A DNA stretch of 39,072 nt from Syntrophus sp. (in: bacteria). Its GTDB lineage: Bacteria > Desulfobacterota > Syntrophia > Syntrophales > UBA8958. The stretch is from positions 1 through 39,072 of the forward strand of contig JANXZC010000111.1 in the NCBI GenBank assembly GCA_025355725.1, written 5' to 3'. Made by a program: the position numbers and the translations under genes. Each line of letters begins with the position of its first letter. The first letter of the stretch is position 1. Positions 30,929 to 38,834 of this stretch are shown piece after piece. The notes under the pieces were generated by a model that had not been told where the DNA came from, ran no database searches, and saw only the letters and a program-made list of their open reading frames with translations.

Positions 30929-31477
30929 TTACGAAAATACTTCTCCGATATGATAGCGACCACTGAAGCAATCCAGCACCAGTTTCAGATCCGGATTCAG
31001 CGAGGATTGCAGCATGTCGCGGGTGATACTGTGAACCTTTTCCTCCTCCTGCCTCTTCTCGTCGATAGAAAGATCAAATGCCGTCTCTCCGTTGTCAAAC
31101 CGGATAACGTGAACCAGTTCATGGGCCGCGATATAAAGCATCAACGGTCCTAAGCGGATAAAGGAATGAGCCCGTTCCACGGCGTCGAGAATCCGGTCGT
31201 CCTGGAGACAGATCCGGTAAAAATGGAATCCCCGCTCCTGCTCCTTTTCCTGCCCCTCCTCTTTATGGTAATGATACTTGCACAGATGGGCGAAAGCCCC
31301 TTTCCTGACCTCGTGTTCTTCCAAGAACGCCAGGGTTTTCACGTCATAGCGATGGGCTTTGATCGTCTCCGGGCTCAAACGAAAATACTCACTTGCCAGC
31401 CTCTCAGCATGCTGAAAGACCGAACCCGCCAAGGATATTTGTGCAGGATTGAAATACCGGCCCATCGGCCTCACCAT
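30929..31477 (-). CDS. Uncharacterised HExxH protein
   Basis: I do not recognise a named family. The protein has about 182 residues from ATG 31477 (GTG 31495 and ATG 31465 are alternatives). Its main feature is AAHELVHVIRF, a zincin-type HExxH, followed about 20 residues later by KRQEEEKVHS, where a Glu could be the third metal ligand. The middle is charged (HYHKEEGQEKEQERGFHF). There is no signal peptide or membrane helix, so it is probably cytoplasmic. It shares a run with the FmdB gene behind a promoter-like site at 31522-31549. Confidence 0.7.
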   Translation of the reverse strand: MVRPMGRYFNPAQISLAGSVFQHAERLASEYFRLSPETIKAHRYDVKTLAFLEEHEVRKGAFAHLCKYHYHKEEGQEKEQERGFHFYRICLQDDRILDAVERAHSFIRLGPLMLYIAAHELVHVIRFDNGETAFDLSIDEKRQEEEKVHSITRDMLQSSLNPDLKLVLDCFSGRYHIGEVFS

Positions 31478-31521
31478 TATCCCGTCAAAACGCACCGCTT
31501 ATTCTTTTACTATACGGTCGC

Positions 31522-31549
31522 AATTTATGCATTTTCCCCAACTTGTCAA
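31522..31549 (-). promoter_or_regulatory. Sigma-70 promoter for the HExxH-FmdB pair
   Basis: TTGACA (minus strand, 31544-31549) and TAAATT (31522-31527) are 16 bases apart. The start of transcription would be about 35-40 bases before the ATG at 31477. Confidence 0.5.
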
Positions 31550-31630
31550 GAACAATCTTTTGTAAATGATTTCAAACGAGTGCAGGACGGGCCTCTCCAA
31601 AGAATCAAGGAGTTAGGCAAGGAATCGCGC

Positions 31631-32701
31631 CTACAGCGGCCCCCGCTTACTGCCATGTGCCTTCAATGCCGCGTCGATAACCCGGCTGATGAAATCGGCC
31701 TGAGTTATTCCGGCGGCGGCGGCTTGATGAAACAATACCGTTGAAGGCGTCATCCCCGGCAGGGTGTTAGGCTCGAGAACCGCTATCCGCCCATCGGGCC
31801 GGACAAACATATCAATACGGGCATAACCTTTGAGGTCCAGGACTTGAAAGGTTGCGATCGCCGTCTCCTGAATTTTTATCAGGACATCATCGGGTACTCT
31901 GGCCGGGGTCTTGTTTTCCCCCTGCCCGTAAAGGAACTTATCCTCAAGAGAGAGGATGTCGTCGGTCGGAATCGTTTCCGACGGTGTGAGGGCCAGCGGC
32001 GGATCGTCCCCCAGGACGCCGCAGGTAACTTCCGTGCCAGCGAGGAATTCCTCCACCAGGGCCACATTGTCCCAGGCGAAGGCAGACTCTATAGCTGCGG
32101 CGACTCCCTCAATAGAGACAACCTTCTTCACGGCGGTGCTGCACCCTTCCCGGGTGGGCTTGACAATACAGGGGAAACCTGTCTCTTTTTCCACCCGGGC
32201 AAGAATCTCTTCCCGCCCTTCCCCATCCCACGTCCGTTTGAAAACCGGAATGGTCGCGGGAACGTCAATGCCGCTCATGGATAGGATACGACGGGAGATA
32301 TATTTATCCATTCCCAGGGCCGAGGCAAGAACCCCCGAACCGGTATAGGGAATATGCAATAACTCGAGGAGTCCCTGTATGCATCCGTCTTCTCCGTACT
32401 TGCCATGGAGGCCCAGATAAACGAGATCGGTGCAGTCATTCAGGGCCTCATAGGGAATCCGTCTGGCCTCTGTTTCCAGATCATCTTCGATATCCCTGGT
32501 ACTGTTTCTCATGAGGAGCTTCAAGGGGATATCCCAGAGGTGGGCCTGAGAGTCCATGAACACCGCCAAGGGATCGAATCTTTTCCGATCCATCTTGCTG
32601 AATATATTCCGGCCGCTCTCCAGGGAGACCTCCTTCTCTGAGGAAACTCCTCCCATGATAACGGCTACTCTGAGCTTTTTAAATACCTTTTCATCTGCCA
32701 T
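31631..32701 (-). CDS. ddl: D-Ala-D-Ala ligase paralogue with altered active-site triad
   Basis: The 356-residue ATP-grasp ligase keeps GGVSSEKEVSLESGRN, LHGKYGEDG and the Mg-binding EPNTLPGMT (E310, N312). By alignment with E. coli DdlB, the E15-S150-Y216 triad becomes E22-C187-F256: KPTREGCSTAV replaces KP.REGSSVGV, and LEDKF replaces the omega-loop YxxKY. Tyr to Phe at the DdlB Y216 position is known to favour D-Ala-D-Lac formation in Leuconostoc-type ligases, so specificity may differ. The start ATG has GGGAG 7 bases upstream. It is the third gene of the alr-ddl-ddl cluster, 187 bases after its paralogue. Confidence 0.88.
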   Translation of the reverse strand: MADEKVFKKLRVAVIMGGVSSEKEVSLESGRNIFSKMDRKRFDPLAVFMDSQAHLWDIPLKLLMRNSTRDIEDDLETEARRIPYEALNDCTDLVYLGLHGKYGEDGCIQGLLELLHIPYTGSGVLASALGMDKYISRRILSMSGIDVPATIPVFKRTWDGEGREEILARVEKETGFPCIVKPTREGCSTAVKKVVSIEGVAAAIESAFAWDNVALVEEFLAGTEVTCGVLGDDPPLALTPSETIPTDDILSLEDKFLYGQGENKTPARVPDDVLIKIQETAIATFQVLDLKGYARIDMFVRPDGRIAVLEPNTLPGMTPSTVLFHQAAAAGITQADFISRVIDAALKAHGSKRGPL

Positions 32702-32780
32702 TTACGACTCCCTTTTACTGATCTGTTATTCCTTCGCGTCAGTCCGGTAAAACCTTTAAATTTTTCCTGTAAATTGTCAA

Positions 32781-32812
32781 ATCGTCATTCCTGAAAAAGC
32801 AGGAATGACGAT
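32781..32812. repeat. Palindromic repeat between the two ddl genes
   Basis: A perfect 13-bp stem (32781-32793 with 32800-32812) has a 6-base A-rich loop; the arm contains GTCATTCCTG. It resembles widely scattered extragenic palindromes and could stop or stabilise the ddl message. Confidence 0.75.
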
Positions 32813-32888
32813 GTTGTTGCGAAGTTGGGAAAAGTGTGGACACCTCCCATATTTCCCTGTTGCCTTTCCTCTATTGCCTGCTGCTTTC

Positions 32889-33944
32889 CTAAAGCGGCCC
32901 TCTTTTCCCCTTGTGAATGGCGAGGGCGTTCTGAATCAAGGTTGTGATCATCATCGACGGCAACATCCCGGCGCTCGCCGCCTGCTCAAAAAAGAATGAA
33001 GACGGGGCCATGCCCGAGGACGAATTCGGATCGGTAATAAAAATCCTGCCGTCCTTCAGATAGAACCCGTCGATGCGCCCGTAGGAGCGAAACCCAAGCA
33101 CTTCAAAGGCGCGCGTGGCTTCCGCCTTGATTATCTCCGCTGTTTCCCGGGAAATGTTTTTCGGCGGTGTGAATTTACGGCAACGTCCCGGCATGTATTT
33201 GTCGTCGTAAGTGTAAAAGGCGCTCTGGGGATAAATTTCCGTAAGATCCAGGGGTGCGATCTCGCCGTCCCGCTCCAGAACGATACAGGAAAACTCGATG
33301 CCTTCGAGGAATTCCTCGATCAGCACCGCCCGGTCCCAGCGCAAGGCCTCTTTTATAACCCCATCCAAATCGGCCATATCCTGAATCTTGCCCACCCCGA
33401 CGCTCGATCCCTCCCGGACCGGTTTGACAAAAAAAGGCAGGGCAAAATTTTCCCGTAACTTTTCCCTTACCTCCTCCGGCGCCCGCAACCATTCAGTCTC
33501 ATAAACAACCGTGCTTTTCGGGACATCAACCCCCGCCGCCGCTAATATTTTCTGTTGAATATGCTTGTCCATCCCCAGGGCGGACGCCAGGACCCCCGGT
33601 CCCGTGTAGGGAATCCCGAGGAGTTCGAGGAGACCCTGGATACATCCGTCATCGCCATACTTACCATGGAGGGAAATGAAGGCAAAATCGATGTTCTCTT
33701 TCAACGCCTCATAAGGTATTCTTCGGGCTTCGCTTGTCAGACGTTCCGCAATATCAACGGTCGTATTCTGAGATACCAGTTGCCAGGGGATCTCCCAGAG
33801 ACCGCCGTCGCCGTCCATAAACAGCGGCACCCCCGCATAGTATTCCGGATCGAGATTGTCATAGACATTCCGACCGCTGTTGAGGGACACCTCCCGTTCC
33901 GATGACATCCCTCCCAGGATAATACCCACCCGTAATTTATTCAT
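32889..33944 (-). CDS. ddl: D-Ala-D-Ala ligase paralogue with canonical triad but altered metal motif
   Basis: From ATG 33944 the product has 351 residues (TTG 33953 is possible, with AGGAGG close upstream; numbering here uses the longer form). Motifs are GGMSSEREVSLNSGRN, LHGKYGDDG, VKPVREGSSVGVGKI (S183) and the omega-loop YTYDDKY (Y253), so the DdlB E15-S150-Y216 triad is conserved. The C-terminal motif that is usually E-x-N-x-x-P-G-M-T reads DPNSSSGMA (D308, N310), changing a Mg ligand Glu to Asp and losing Pro and Thr. It ends GKRGPL, as does its paralogue. It lies 38 bases after alr. Confidence 0.87.
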   Translation of the reverse strand: MNKLRVGIILGGMSSEREVSLNSGRNVYDNLDPEYYAGVPLFMDGDGGLWEIPWQLVSQNTTVDIAERLTSEARRIPYEALKENIDFAFISLHGKYGDDGCIQGLLELLGIPYTGPGVLASALGMDKHIQQKILAAAGVDVPKSTVVYETEWLRAPEEVREKLRENFALPFFVKPVREGSSVGVGKIQDMADLDGVIKEALRWDRAVLIEEFLEGIEFSCIVLERDGEIAPLDLTEIYPQSAFYTYDDKYMPGRCRKFTPPKNISRETAEIIKAEATRAFEVLGFRSYGRIDGFYLKDGRIFITDPNSSSGMAPSSFFFEQAASAGMLPSMMITTLIQNALAIHKGKRGPL

Positions 33945-33982
33945 CAACTCCAAGCTGCCTCCTTTAGCGCTTGTAACAAGCT

Positions 33983-35941
33983 CTAAGTATCCCAGACGAA
34001 GGTCACACCACTGTTCGGAAAGACCCAGGTATGATTCGGCGCCCGGAGACGGATATATTTTCCTTTTTCCCGAGTGACTTCCGGATAAGGATGCTTGCCT
34101 GCAAAGAAGCTCACCTCCCGGACATGCCGGAAACCCGTTTGCTCATAATTGAAGGAAATATCGAGTCCCCGGGTCGGATAAACAACATAGACGGAAAAGA
34201 TGTTGTTCGTCCGGGATTTCTTCGTAAATATTTCGATGGCCACTTCCACCTGGGTATTTAGCTTTTCCCGCAGGTCCTCATGGCTGCACCAGACCTCATA
34301 ACCCCGGGAGGTCATTTCGGTGCTGATGATGGGAACATCCACGTCATCAATGCTCACCCTGGCAACGCGAAAATCCCGTTCCAAGACCAGATGTTCCCCC
34401 CGGCTCATCAGCCAGCGATATTCGCACCGGGGATCTTCAAAAAACGCGGCCAACTGTTCATTGTCAAAGGCACAGCCAATGACGAAGGCATCGTTTTTCA
34501 AGGTTTTCTTATAAGACACCCGGGTGGTCACATTCAGGACGTCACCGCGTCGGGCCGCTGTCCCATCTTTCCCGGCATCGACCTCGGCGACGGTAATATC
34601 ATAACGGAAGTCTTCCCGCAATTCCAACTGTCGATCCTCTTTCCCGAAGAGGGTCTCGAACATTTCGTAATAAATGGCATCCCCTAATTCCTCGCTCCGG
34701 GCCCGGGTTTGAAAACACTGACGAATGATGCTGTCGATCCGGTCGATGGACCGTTCTTCATCAGGGATATAGATGCGCCGGAGCCTGGGCAGAACGGTGT
34801 CCGCCTTTCCCTTATGGATAAACAACCGGGGTGCCCGCTTCCCCAAGGCACAAAGGATTTCATAGCTGATGCTCCCCACGCGACCGGCAATTTCATTGGC
34901 GGAGATTGATTCCTGGCCCTGCCGCCCCATGAGGACGACCTCGTCGCCAACCTGGCAATCCGGGATACTACTTACATCCACAGTACACATATCCATGGAA
35001 ACCCGCCCGATGACAGGTACGCGCTTTCCCCGGATGAGAACCTCTCCCTGGTTGGAGAGAATGACACCGTAGCCGTCGCCATAGCCTATCGGTATCGTTG
35101 CGATCCTGGTCGGTTTATCTGTAATGTAAGTACGATTGTAACCGATGCTGTATCCTTTCGGGAAATCCTTCAGCAGCACGATCCGCGTCTTGAAAGACAT
35201 CACCGGCAGCAGGTCCGCTTTATCCATTGTCTCCGGGGAGGGATAGATACCGTAGGACATGAGCCCCGGCCGCACCATGTCGAGATTGAACTGGGGGTAG
35301 TTCAGCATGGCGCCGCTATTGGACATATGGCGGATGGGGATACGGATTCCCGCCTCTTCCAGTTGTGCGAGGAGACGACTGAAAAGCTGTGCCTGTCCCT
35401 CGTTATATTCCAGAAGGGTCTCGCTCGAGGAAAGATGGGTGAAAATCCCTTCGACGATAAGGTTCGAAAGAGCGAGGATATCCTTAATCGTTTGAAATGC
35501 CTCATAGTAAAGGGTCCCCCCTCTTCCCATCCCCGTATCCACTTCTACATGAACCGATATCCGGATATGGGCCTTCTCACAGCGATCCTGGAGGGACCTT
35601 GCAAAATGCAGGTCCGAGACAGAAGGGATAAGATTGTATTTGATTATATCGCCAATTTCCCCTTCCGGTGAGGGGCTGAGGATTACAATCGGTGACATGA
35701 CGCCGCTGACCCGGAGCTGAACGCCTTCATCGGCGTTGGCCACCCCAAGATAGACGGCGCCGTTTTTCAGGGCCACTTCGGCAATTTCGATGGCCCCGTG
35801 ACCGTAGGCATCTGCCTTGACCACCTGGAGGATCTTCACACCCGGCCGGACCAGACGCTTCATCTCCTTCCAGTTCCTGGCAAAATGATCCAAGTCAACC
35901 TCAACCCAACTCCGGTATTTGTGAACTTCCTGATAAGGCAT
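33983..35941 (-). CDS. alr: Alanine racemase with a long unknown C-terminal domain
   Basis: Residues 1-378 are a normal alanine racemase: PLP lysine K42 in VVKADAYGHG, VDTGMGRGG, HMSNSGAML, the catalytic Tyr Y268 in GYSIGYNRTY, IPIGYGDGY and IGRVSMDM. The enzyme interconverts L- and D-Ala for peptidoglycan. Residues about 380-652 are an extension not found in usual Alr (about 370 residues): a helical linker (SIDRIDSIIRQCFQTRARSEELG) and then a beta-rich region with DVLNVTTRVSYKK, ERDFRVARVSIDDVDVP and FSVYVVYPTRGLDISFNYEQ. I do not recognise the domain. The gene heads a cluster with two ligases. Confidence 0.92.
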   Translation of the reverse strand: MPYQEVHKYRSWVEVDLDHFARNWKEMKRLVRPGVKILQVVKADAYGHGAIEIAEVALKNGAVYLGVANADEGVQLRVSGVMSPIVILSPSPEGEIGDIIKYNLIPSVSDLHFARSLQDRCEKAHIRISVHVEVDTGMGRGGTLYYEAFQTIKDILALSNLIVEGIFTHLSSSETLLEYNEGQAQLFSRLLAQLEEAGIRIPIRHMSNSGAMLNYPQFNLDMVRPGLMSYGIYPSPETMDKADLLPVMSFKTRIVLLKDFPKGYSIGYNRTYITDKPTRIATIPIGYGDGYGVILSNQGEVLIRGKRVPVIGRVSMDMCTVDVSSIPDCQVGDEVVLMGRQGQESISANEIAGRVGSISYEILCALGKRAPRLFIHKGKADTVLPRLRRIYIPDEERSIDRIDSIIRQCFQTRARSEELGDAIYYEMFETLFGKEDRQLELREDFRYDITVAEVDAGKDGTAARRGDVLNVTTRVSYKKTLKNDAFVIGCAFDNEQLAAFFEDPRCEYRWLMSRGEHLVLERDFRVARVSIDDVDVPIISTEMTSRGYEVWCSHEDLREKLNTQVEVAIEIFTKKSRTNNIFSVYVVYPTRGLDISFNYEQTGFRHVREVSFFAGKHPYPEVTREKGKYIRLRAPNHTWVFPNSGVTFVWDT

Positions 35942-36008
35942 AAGTTTATTTCTTTCCCTATTATCTTGATAAACTCATAAATAAACTCGTAAAATTGGCC
36001 ATAATCAA

Positions 36009-36129
36009 CGGCTTCGTAAAAAGATCCGCAGGCAAAGCGCGCAAATCGCGAGGACTGAAGCGTACTTGGCGTACGCCGCAGGGACGAGTGATGCAGCGCA
36101 ACGCAGCATCCGGGTCTTTCTACGAAGAC
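36009..36129. repeat. Imperfect inverted-repeat element, about 120 bp
   Basis: The ends 36010-36029 and 36110-36129 are inverted copies of GGCTTCGTAAAAAGATCCG type (about 17 of 20 matching). Inside is a small hairpin CGTAC..GTACG (36061-36074). It fills the space between alr and the cyclase gene and ends one base before the cyclase stop. It looks like a non-coding MITE/REP-like element; no transposase is present. Confidence 0.6.
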
Positions 36130-36130
36130 G

Positions 36131-38380
36131 TTATTTTTTGGTCATGGTGAACACCCCGTCCCATTCCCCTTCCGGGGGATGCTCCTTCAAGTCCTGGCAA
36201 CGCTGGATGTAGAGTTTCGCCGGCGGATCATCGGGAAGAATTTCCAGGACGCTTTCAAACGCCGCGATGCTTTCATCCCATCGGCCCTGTTTGTATTTTT
36301 CCATACCATCCTGAAAACGCCTTATATATTCCTCGTGTTCCGCCGCGTCCTTCTTTTCACAGATCAATTCATAGATCTTGACGGGAAGCTTCTTACCCTT
36401 GACGCGCACGGAATCGAGCTCCCGGCAGAACATCTCTTCCTTGACGACCTCATATGTAAACTCGCTGAGCACGATATGGGTCCCGTACTCCTTGTTGATC
36501 CCCTCGAGACGGGAGCTGAGATTGACATGGTCACCCATAACGGTATAATCGAAGCGCATATTCGAACCCATGTTCCCGACCACCATGTCGCCGGTGTTGA
36601 TCCCGACGCCGATATCCACGTAGGGTCTTCCCTCCTGGGCCCACCTCTCCTGGAGCACCTTCAGTTCCGTCATCATCTCCAGGGCGGTCTGGCAACCGCG
36701 CAGGGCGTGATCAGGCTGTTCCAGCGGCGCGCCGAATACGGCCATGATGGCATCGCCGATATACTTGTCGAGGAGGCCCTCATATTTGAAGACGATATCC
36801 GTCATGACCGTCAGATACTCGTTCAGGAGTCTGACAAGTTCCTCGGGGCTCAGCTTTTCCGAGATCGTCGTGAAGCCCCGAATGTCCGAAAACATGACCG
36901 TCAGGTTCTTCTTGTCTCCACCTAATTTCAACTTACTGGGGTCCTTGAGGATCTCGGTGATGACCGAGGCCGTCAGATAATACTGAAAGGCGCCGCGAAT
37001 CTTTTTCTTTTCCCGCTCTTCCGTAAAGTACCGATATACCGTTATGATCAAATATATCGTCATCATGGTCAATACCGGGTAAATCATGTTGATCCACGTA
37101 TTGAACTTGGCAAAAATTAGTGTATTGGCCACAACGAAACCTCCGGTGAGGGCCAGTGCGAGGATGATGCCCTGAACCGCTTTGACCCTCGGGACGGCAA
37201 TACCCATGATCATGCCGAATACGACGATGTTACAGACATCGATGAAGGTCGTCCACGCCGACTGTTCCAGAAAATTCCGGTGGAGGACGTTGTCAACTAC
37301 CGTCGCATGGAGTTCCACCCCCGGATAAACGGGACTGAAGGGGGTCACCCGCAGGTCGTAAATACCAGTAGCGGTGGCGCCGACAACTACGATCTTTCCC
37401 TTGAAAAGATCGGGAGAAAGGCGACCGTTCAGGATGTCGGTGATGGAATAATGGGGAAAGGTCTTGGCCGGCCCCAGGTAATTGATCAGCAGGCGCCCGC
37501 TTTCATCGGTGGGAATGCGCAGGTCCCCGATCATGACGCTTTCCACGCCAAAATCGGCGAGGTTGAGGACAACCATGGGAAAATCGAGATACTGCATGAG
37601 CATGGCTACAGGCAGAGAATAGAAATAATTATCCTGAAATTTGATGACCAGGGGCGCCCAGCGAACGACGCCGTCCGGATCGGGAAAGGCATTGAAATAG
37701 CCGCTGTTTTCTCCTGCTTCCGCAATCTCCTTGATGCTCGGAACCGGGGCATAGGCCTGGATGATGTTGTATGTCCCCGCCTGGCCTTTCGCCCGCACCA
37801 TGGAATACATGGAACCGCCAATCAGGGCGGAACTGGCGGCAATATACTCGTCATTGATAAAACCGACATCCTTTGCTGTCGTATGAAAAAAATAGCCGAG
37901 ACTCACATTCTTTGCCTTTTCGATGGAGTTGGCAAGAATGGCGTCGGTATTAGCTGCTTTTGCCTTATCCTCCAGAAGCCCCGTGAGGCGGGCATCCTGA
38001 ATACCCATCTTTTTTGCATCCTGAAAGATTTCAGAGAGGGTTTGCATACTTGCATTCTGATCCGGCTCGGCAAAGACAATATCAAACCCGACTGCCTTGG
38101 CGCCGTAGCCCTTCAGGGTATCGACAAGACGTGCAGTCACCGTCCTTGACCAGGGCCATCTGCCTAATTCGCTGAGGCTCTTTTCATCGATGGTGGCAAT
38201 GACGACTTCCCCTCCCGCCGGCAACTGACCCCGGGATACCATCCGCAAATCCAGGGATTTCAACTCCATGAAGCGAAGAAAGGGCAGATCCATGAAGAAC
38301 AACGCCAGCGCCAGGATCACCAGAAAAATGGAAATCTTGATGGGCGACAGGATCAGCAGTTTTTTCATCAGTTCCTTCAT
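36131..38380 (-). CDS. CHASE2-domain class III adenylate cyclase
   Basis: The protein has an N-terminal membrane helix (about 17-33), a periplasmic CHASE2 sensor (about 40-370; LDLRMVSRG, RWPWSRTVTARLVDTL, GFDIVFAEPD, NYLGPAKTFPHYS, VVVGATATGIYDLRVTPF), three helices (about 377-452) and a cyclase domain with metal ligands D501 and D545 (FSDIRGFT; KYIGDAIMAVFG). K541 and D619 (VMGDHVNLSSRLE) indicate ATP rather than GTP. A TPR-like tail (YKQGRWDESIAAFESVLEILPDDPPA) follows. Numbering uses an ATG at 38386, but ATG 38380 has the better-spaced G-rich ribosome site. It would make cAMP in response to an external cue. Confidence 0.93.
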   Translation of the reverse strand: MKELMKKLLILSPIKISIFLVILALALFFMDLPFLRFMELKSLDLRMVSRGQLPAGGEVVIATIDEKSLSELGRWPWSRTVTARLVDTLKGYGAKAVGFDIVFAEPDQNASMQTLSEIFQDAKKMGIQDARLTGLLEDKAKAANTDAILANSIEKAKNVSLGYFFHTTAKDVGFINDEYIAASSALIGGSMYSMVRAKGQAGTYNIIQAYAPVPSIKEIAEAGENSGYFNAFPDPDGVVRWAPLVIKFQDNYFYSLPVAMLMQYLDFPMVVLNLADFGVESVMIGDLRIPTDESGRLLINYLGPAKTFPHYSITDILNGRLSPDLFKGKIVVVGATATGIYDLRVTPFSPVYPGVELHATVVDNVLHRNFLEQSAWTTFIDVCNIVVFGMIMGIAVPRVKAVQGIILALALTGGFVVANTLIFAKFNTWINMIYPVLTMMTIYLIITVYRYFTEEREKKKIRGAFQYYLTASVITEILKDPSKLKLGGDKKNLTVMFSDIRGFTTISEKLSPEELVRLLNEYLTVMTDIVFKYEGLLDKYIGDAIMAVFGAPLEQPDHALRGCQTALEMMTELKVLQERWAQEGRPYVDIGVGINTGDMVVGNMGSNMRFDYTVMGDHVNLSSRLEGINKEYGTHIVLSEFTYEVVKEEMFCRELDSVRVKGKKLPVKIYELICEKKDAAEHEEYIRRFQDGMEKYKQGRWDESIAAFESVLEILPDDPPAKLYIQRCQDLKEHPPEGEWDGVFTMTKK

Positions 38381-38410
38381 GGTCATCCCCCCTGAAAAAA
38401 ATACATTCGG

Positions 38411-38439
38411 ATTCTAATGAAAACCATGTGTATTGTCAA
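38411..38439 (-). promoter_or_regulatory. Sigma-70 promoter for the cyclase gene
   Basis: TTGACA (minus strand, 38434-38439) and TAGAAT (38411-38416) are 17 bases apart, predicting a start near 38404, about 24 bases before the ATG. Confidence 0.8.
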
Positions 38440-38457
38440 GGTAAATGGGCTTATGTC

Positions 38458-38486
38458 TTGACAAAATACGAGTGTTGAGTTAAGAG
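38458..38486 (+). promoter_or_regulatory. Sigma-70 promoter for tRNA-Thr
   Basis: TTGACA (38458-38463) is followed after 17 bases by TAAGAG (38481-38486), predicting a start about 7 bases before the tRNA. It is divergent from the cyclase promoter, with 18 bases between the two -35 boxes. Confidence 0.7.
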
Positions 38487-38499
38487 ACCATCTCTTCAC

Positions 38500-38575
38500 G
38501 CCGATGTAGCTCAGCTGGTAGAGCAGCTGATTCGTAATCAGCAGGTCAGCGGTTCAAATCCGCTCATCGGCTCCA
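38500..38575 (+). tRNA. tRNA-Thr (anticodon CGT)
   Basis: The 76-base gene folds into a full cloverleaf: acceptor GCCGATG/CATCGGC, D stem GCTC/GAGC, anticodon stem GCTGA/TCAGC with loop TTCGTAA (anticodon CGT, reading ACG), T stem AGCGG/CCGCT with TTCAAAT, discriminator T and an encoded CCA end. Confidence 0.96.
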
Positions 38576-38584
38576 GAAAAATCA

Positions 38585-38619
38585 GGGGGTTAACCAAACA
38601 AAGGTTGACCCCTTTTTTC
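38585..38619 (+). terminator. Intrinsic terminator after tRNA-Thr
   Basis: GGGGTTAACC (38586-38595) pairs with GGTTGACCCC (38603-38612, one G-T wobble), followed by TTTTTT. It ends the tRNA transcript 10 bases after CCA. Confidence 0.85.
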
Positions 38620-38769
38620 TTTATTGCTACCCTATAGCTACCCGACACATAAATTTATCATTTCTGAATTTGTCTTGATGATTAGTATATTTCTTCAAAC
38701 AAATCAATCAGTAATGTCTCTATCATCAATTTTTGTTTTTATCTATAACATTAAAGAGATCAACAGGAT

Positions 38770-38790
38770 GACTCCCCCTCAGCTCCACCA
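38770..38790 (+). other. tmRNA/tRNA-like 3' end fragment, possible attachment site
   Basis: The 21 bases read as the 3' half of a T stem, then CAGCTCC and ACCA, the usual 3' end of tmRNA (ssrA). No matching 5' part (GGGGCTG) or T-loop lies upstream. The following bases (AGAAAATCAAGGGGTTAA) resemble those after tRNA-Thr. Such 3' fragments are left where integrases use tmRNA or tRNA genes. Confidence 0.45.
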
Positions 38791-38798
38791 AGAAAATC

Positions 38799-38834
38799 AA
38801 GGGGTTAAGTGAACAGCTTAACCCCTTTTGTTTT
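38799..38834 (+). terminator. Intrinsic terminator after the tmRNA-like fragment
   Basis: A perfect 11-bp stem (38799-38809 with 38817-38827) with a 7-base loop is followed by a T-rich run. It stands 8 bases after the ACCA, as a terminator would after a complete RNA gene. Confidence 0.75.

Noticed and set aside
38624-38812. 62-codon frame after tRNA-Thr
   Set aside because: No ribosome site, biased composition from AT-rich DNA, and it runs through the tmRNA-like fragment and terminator.
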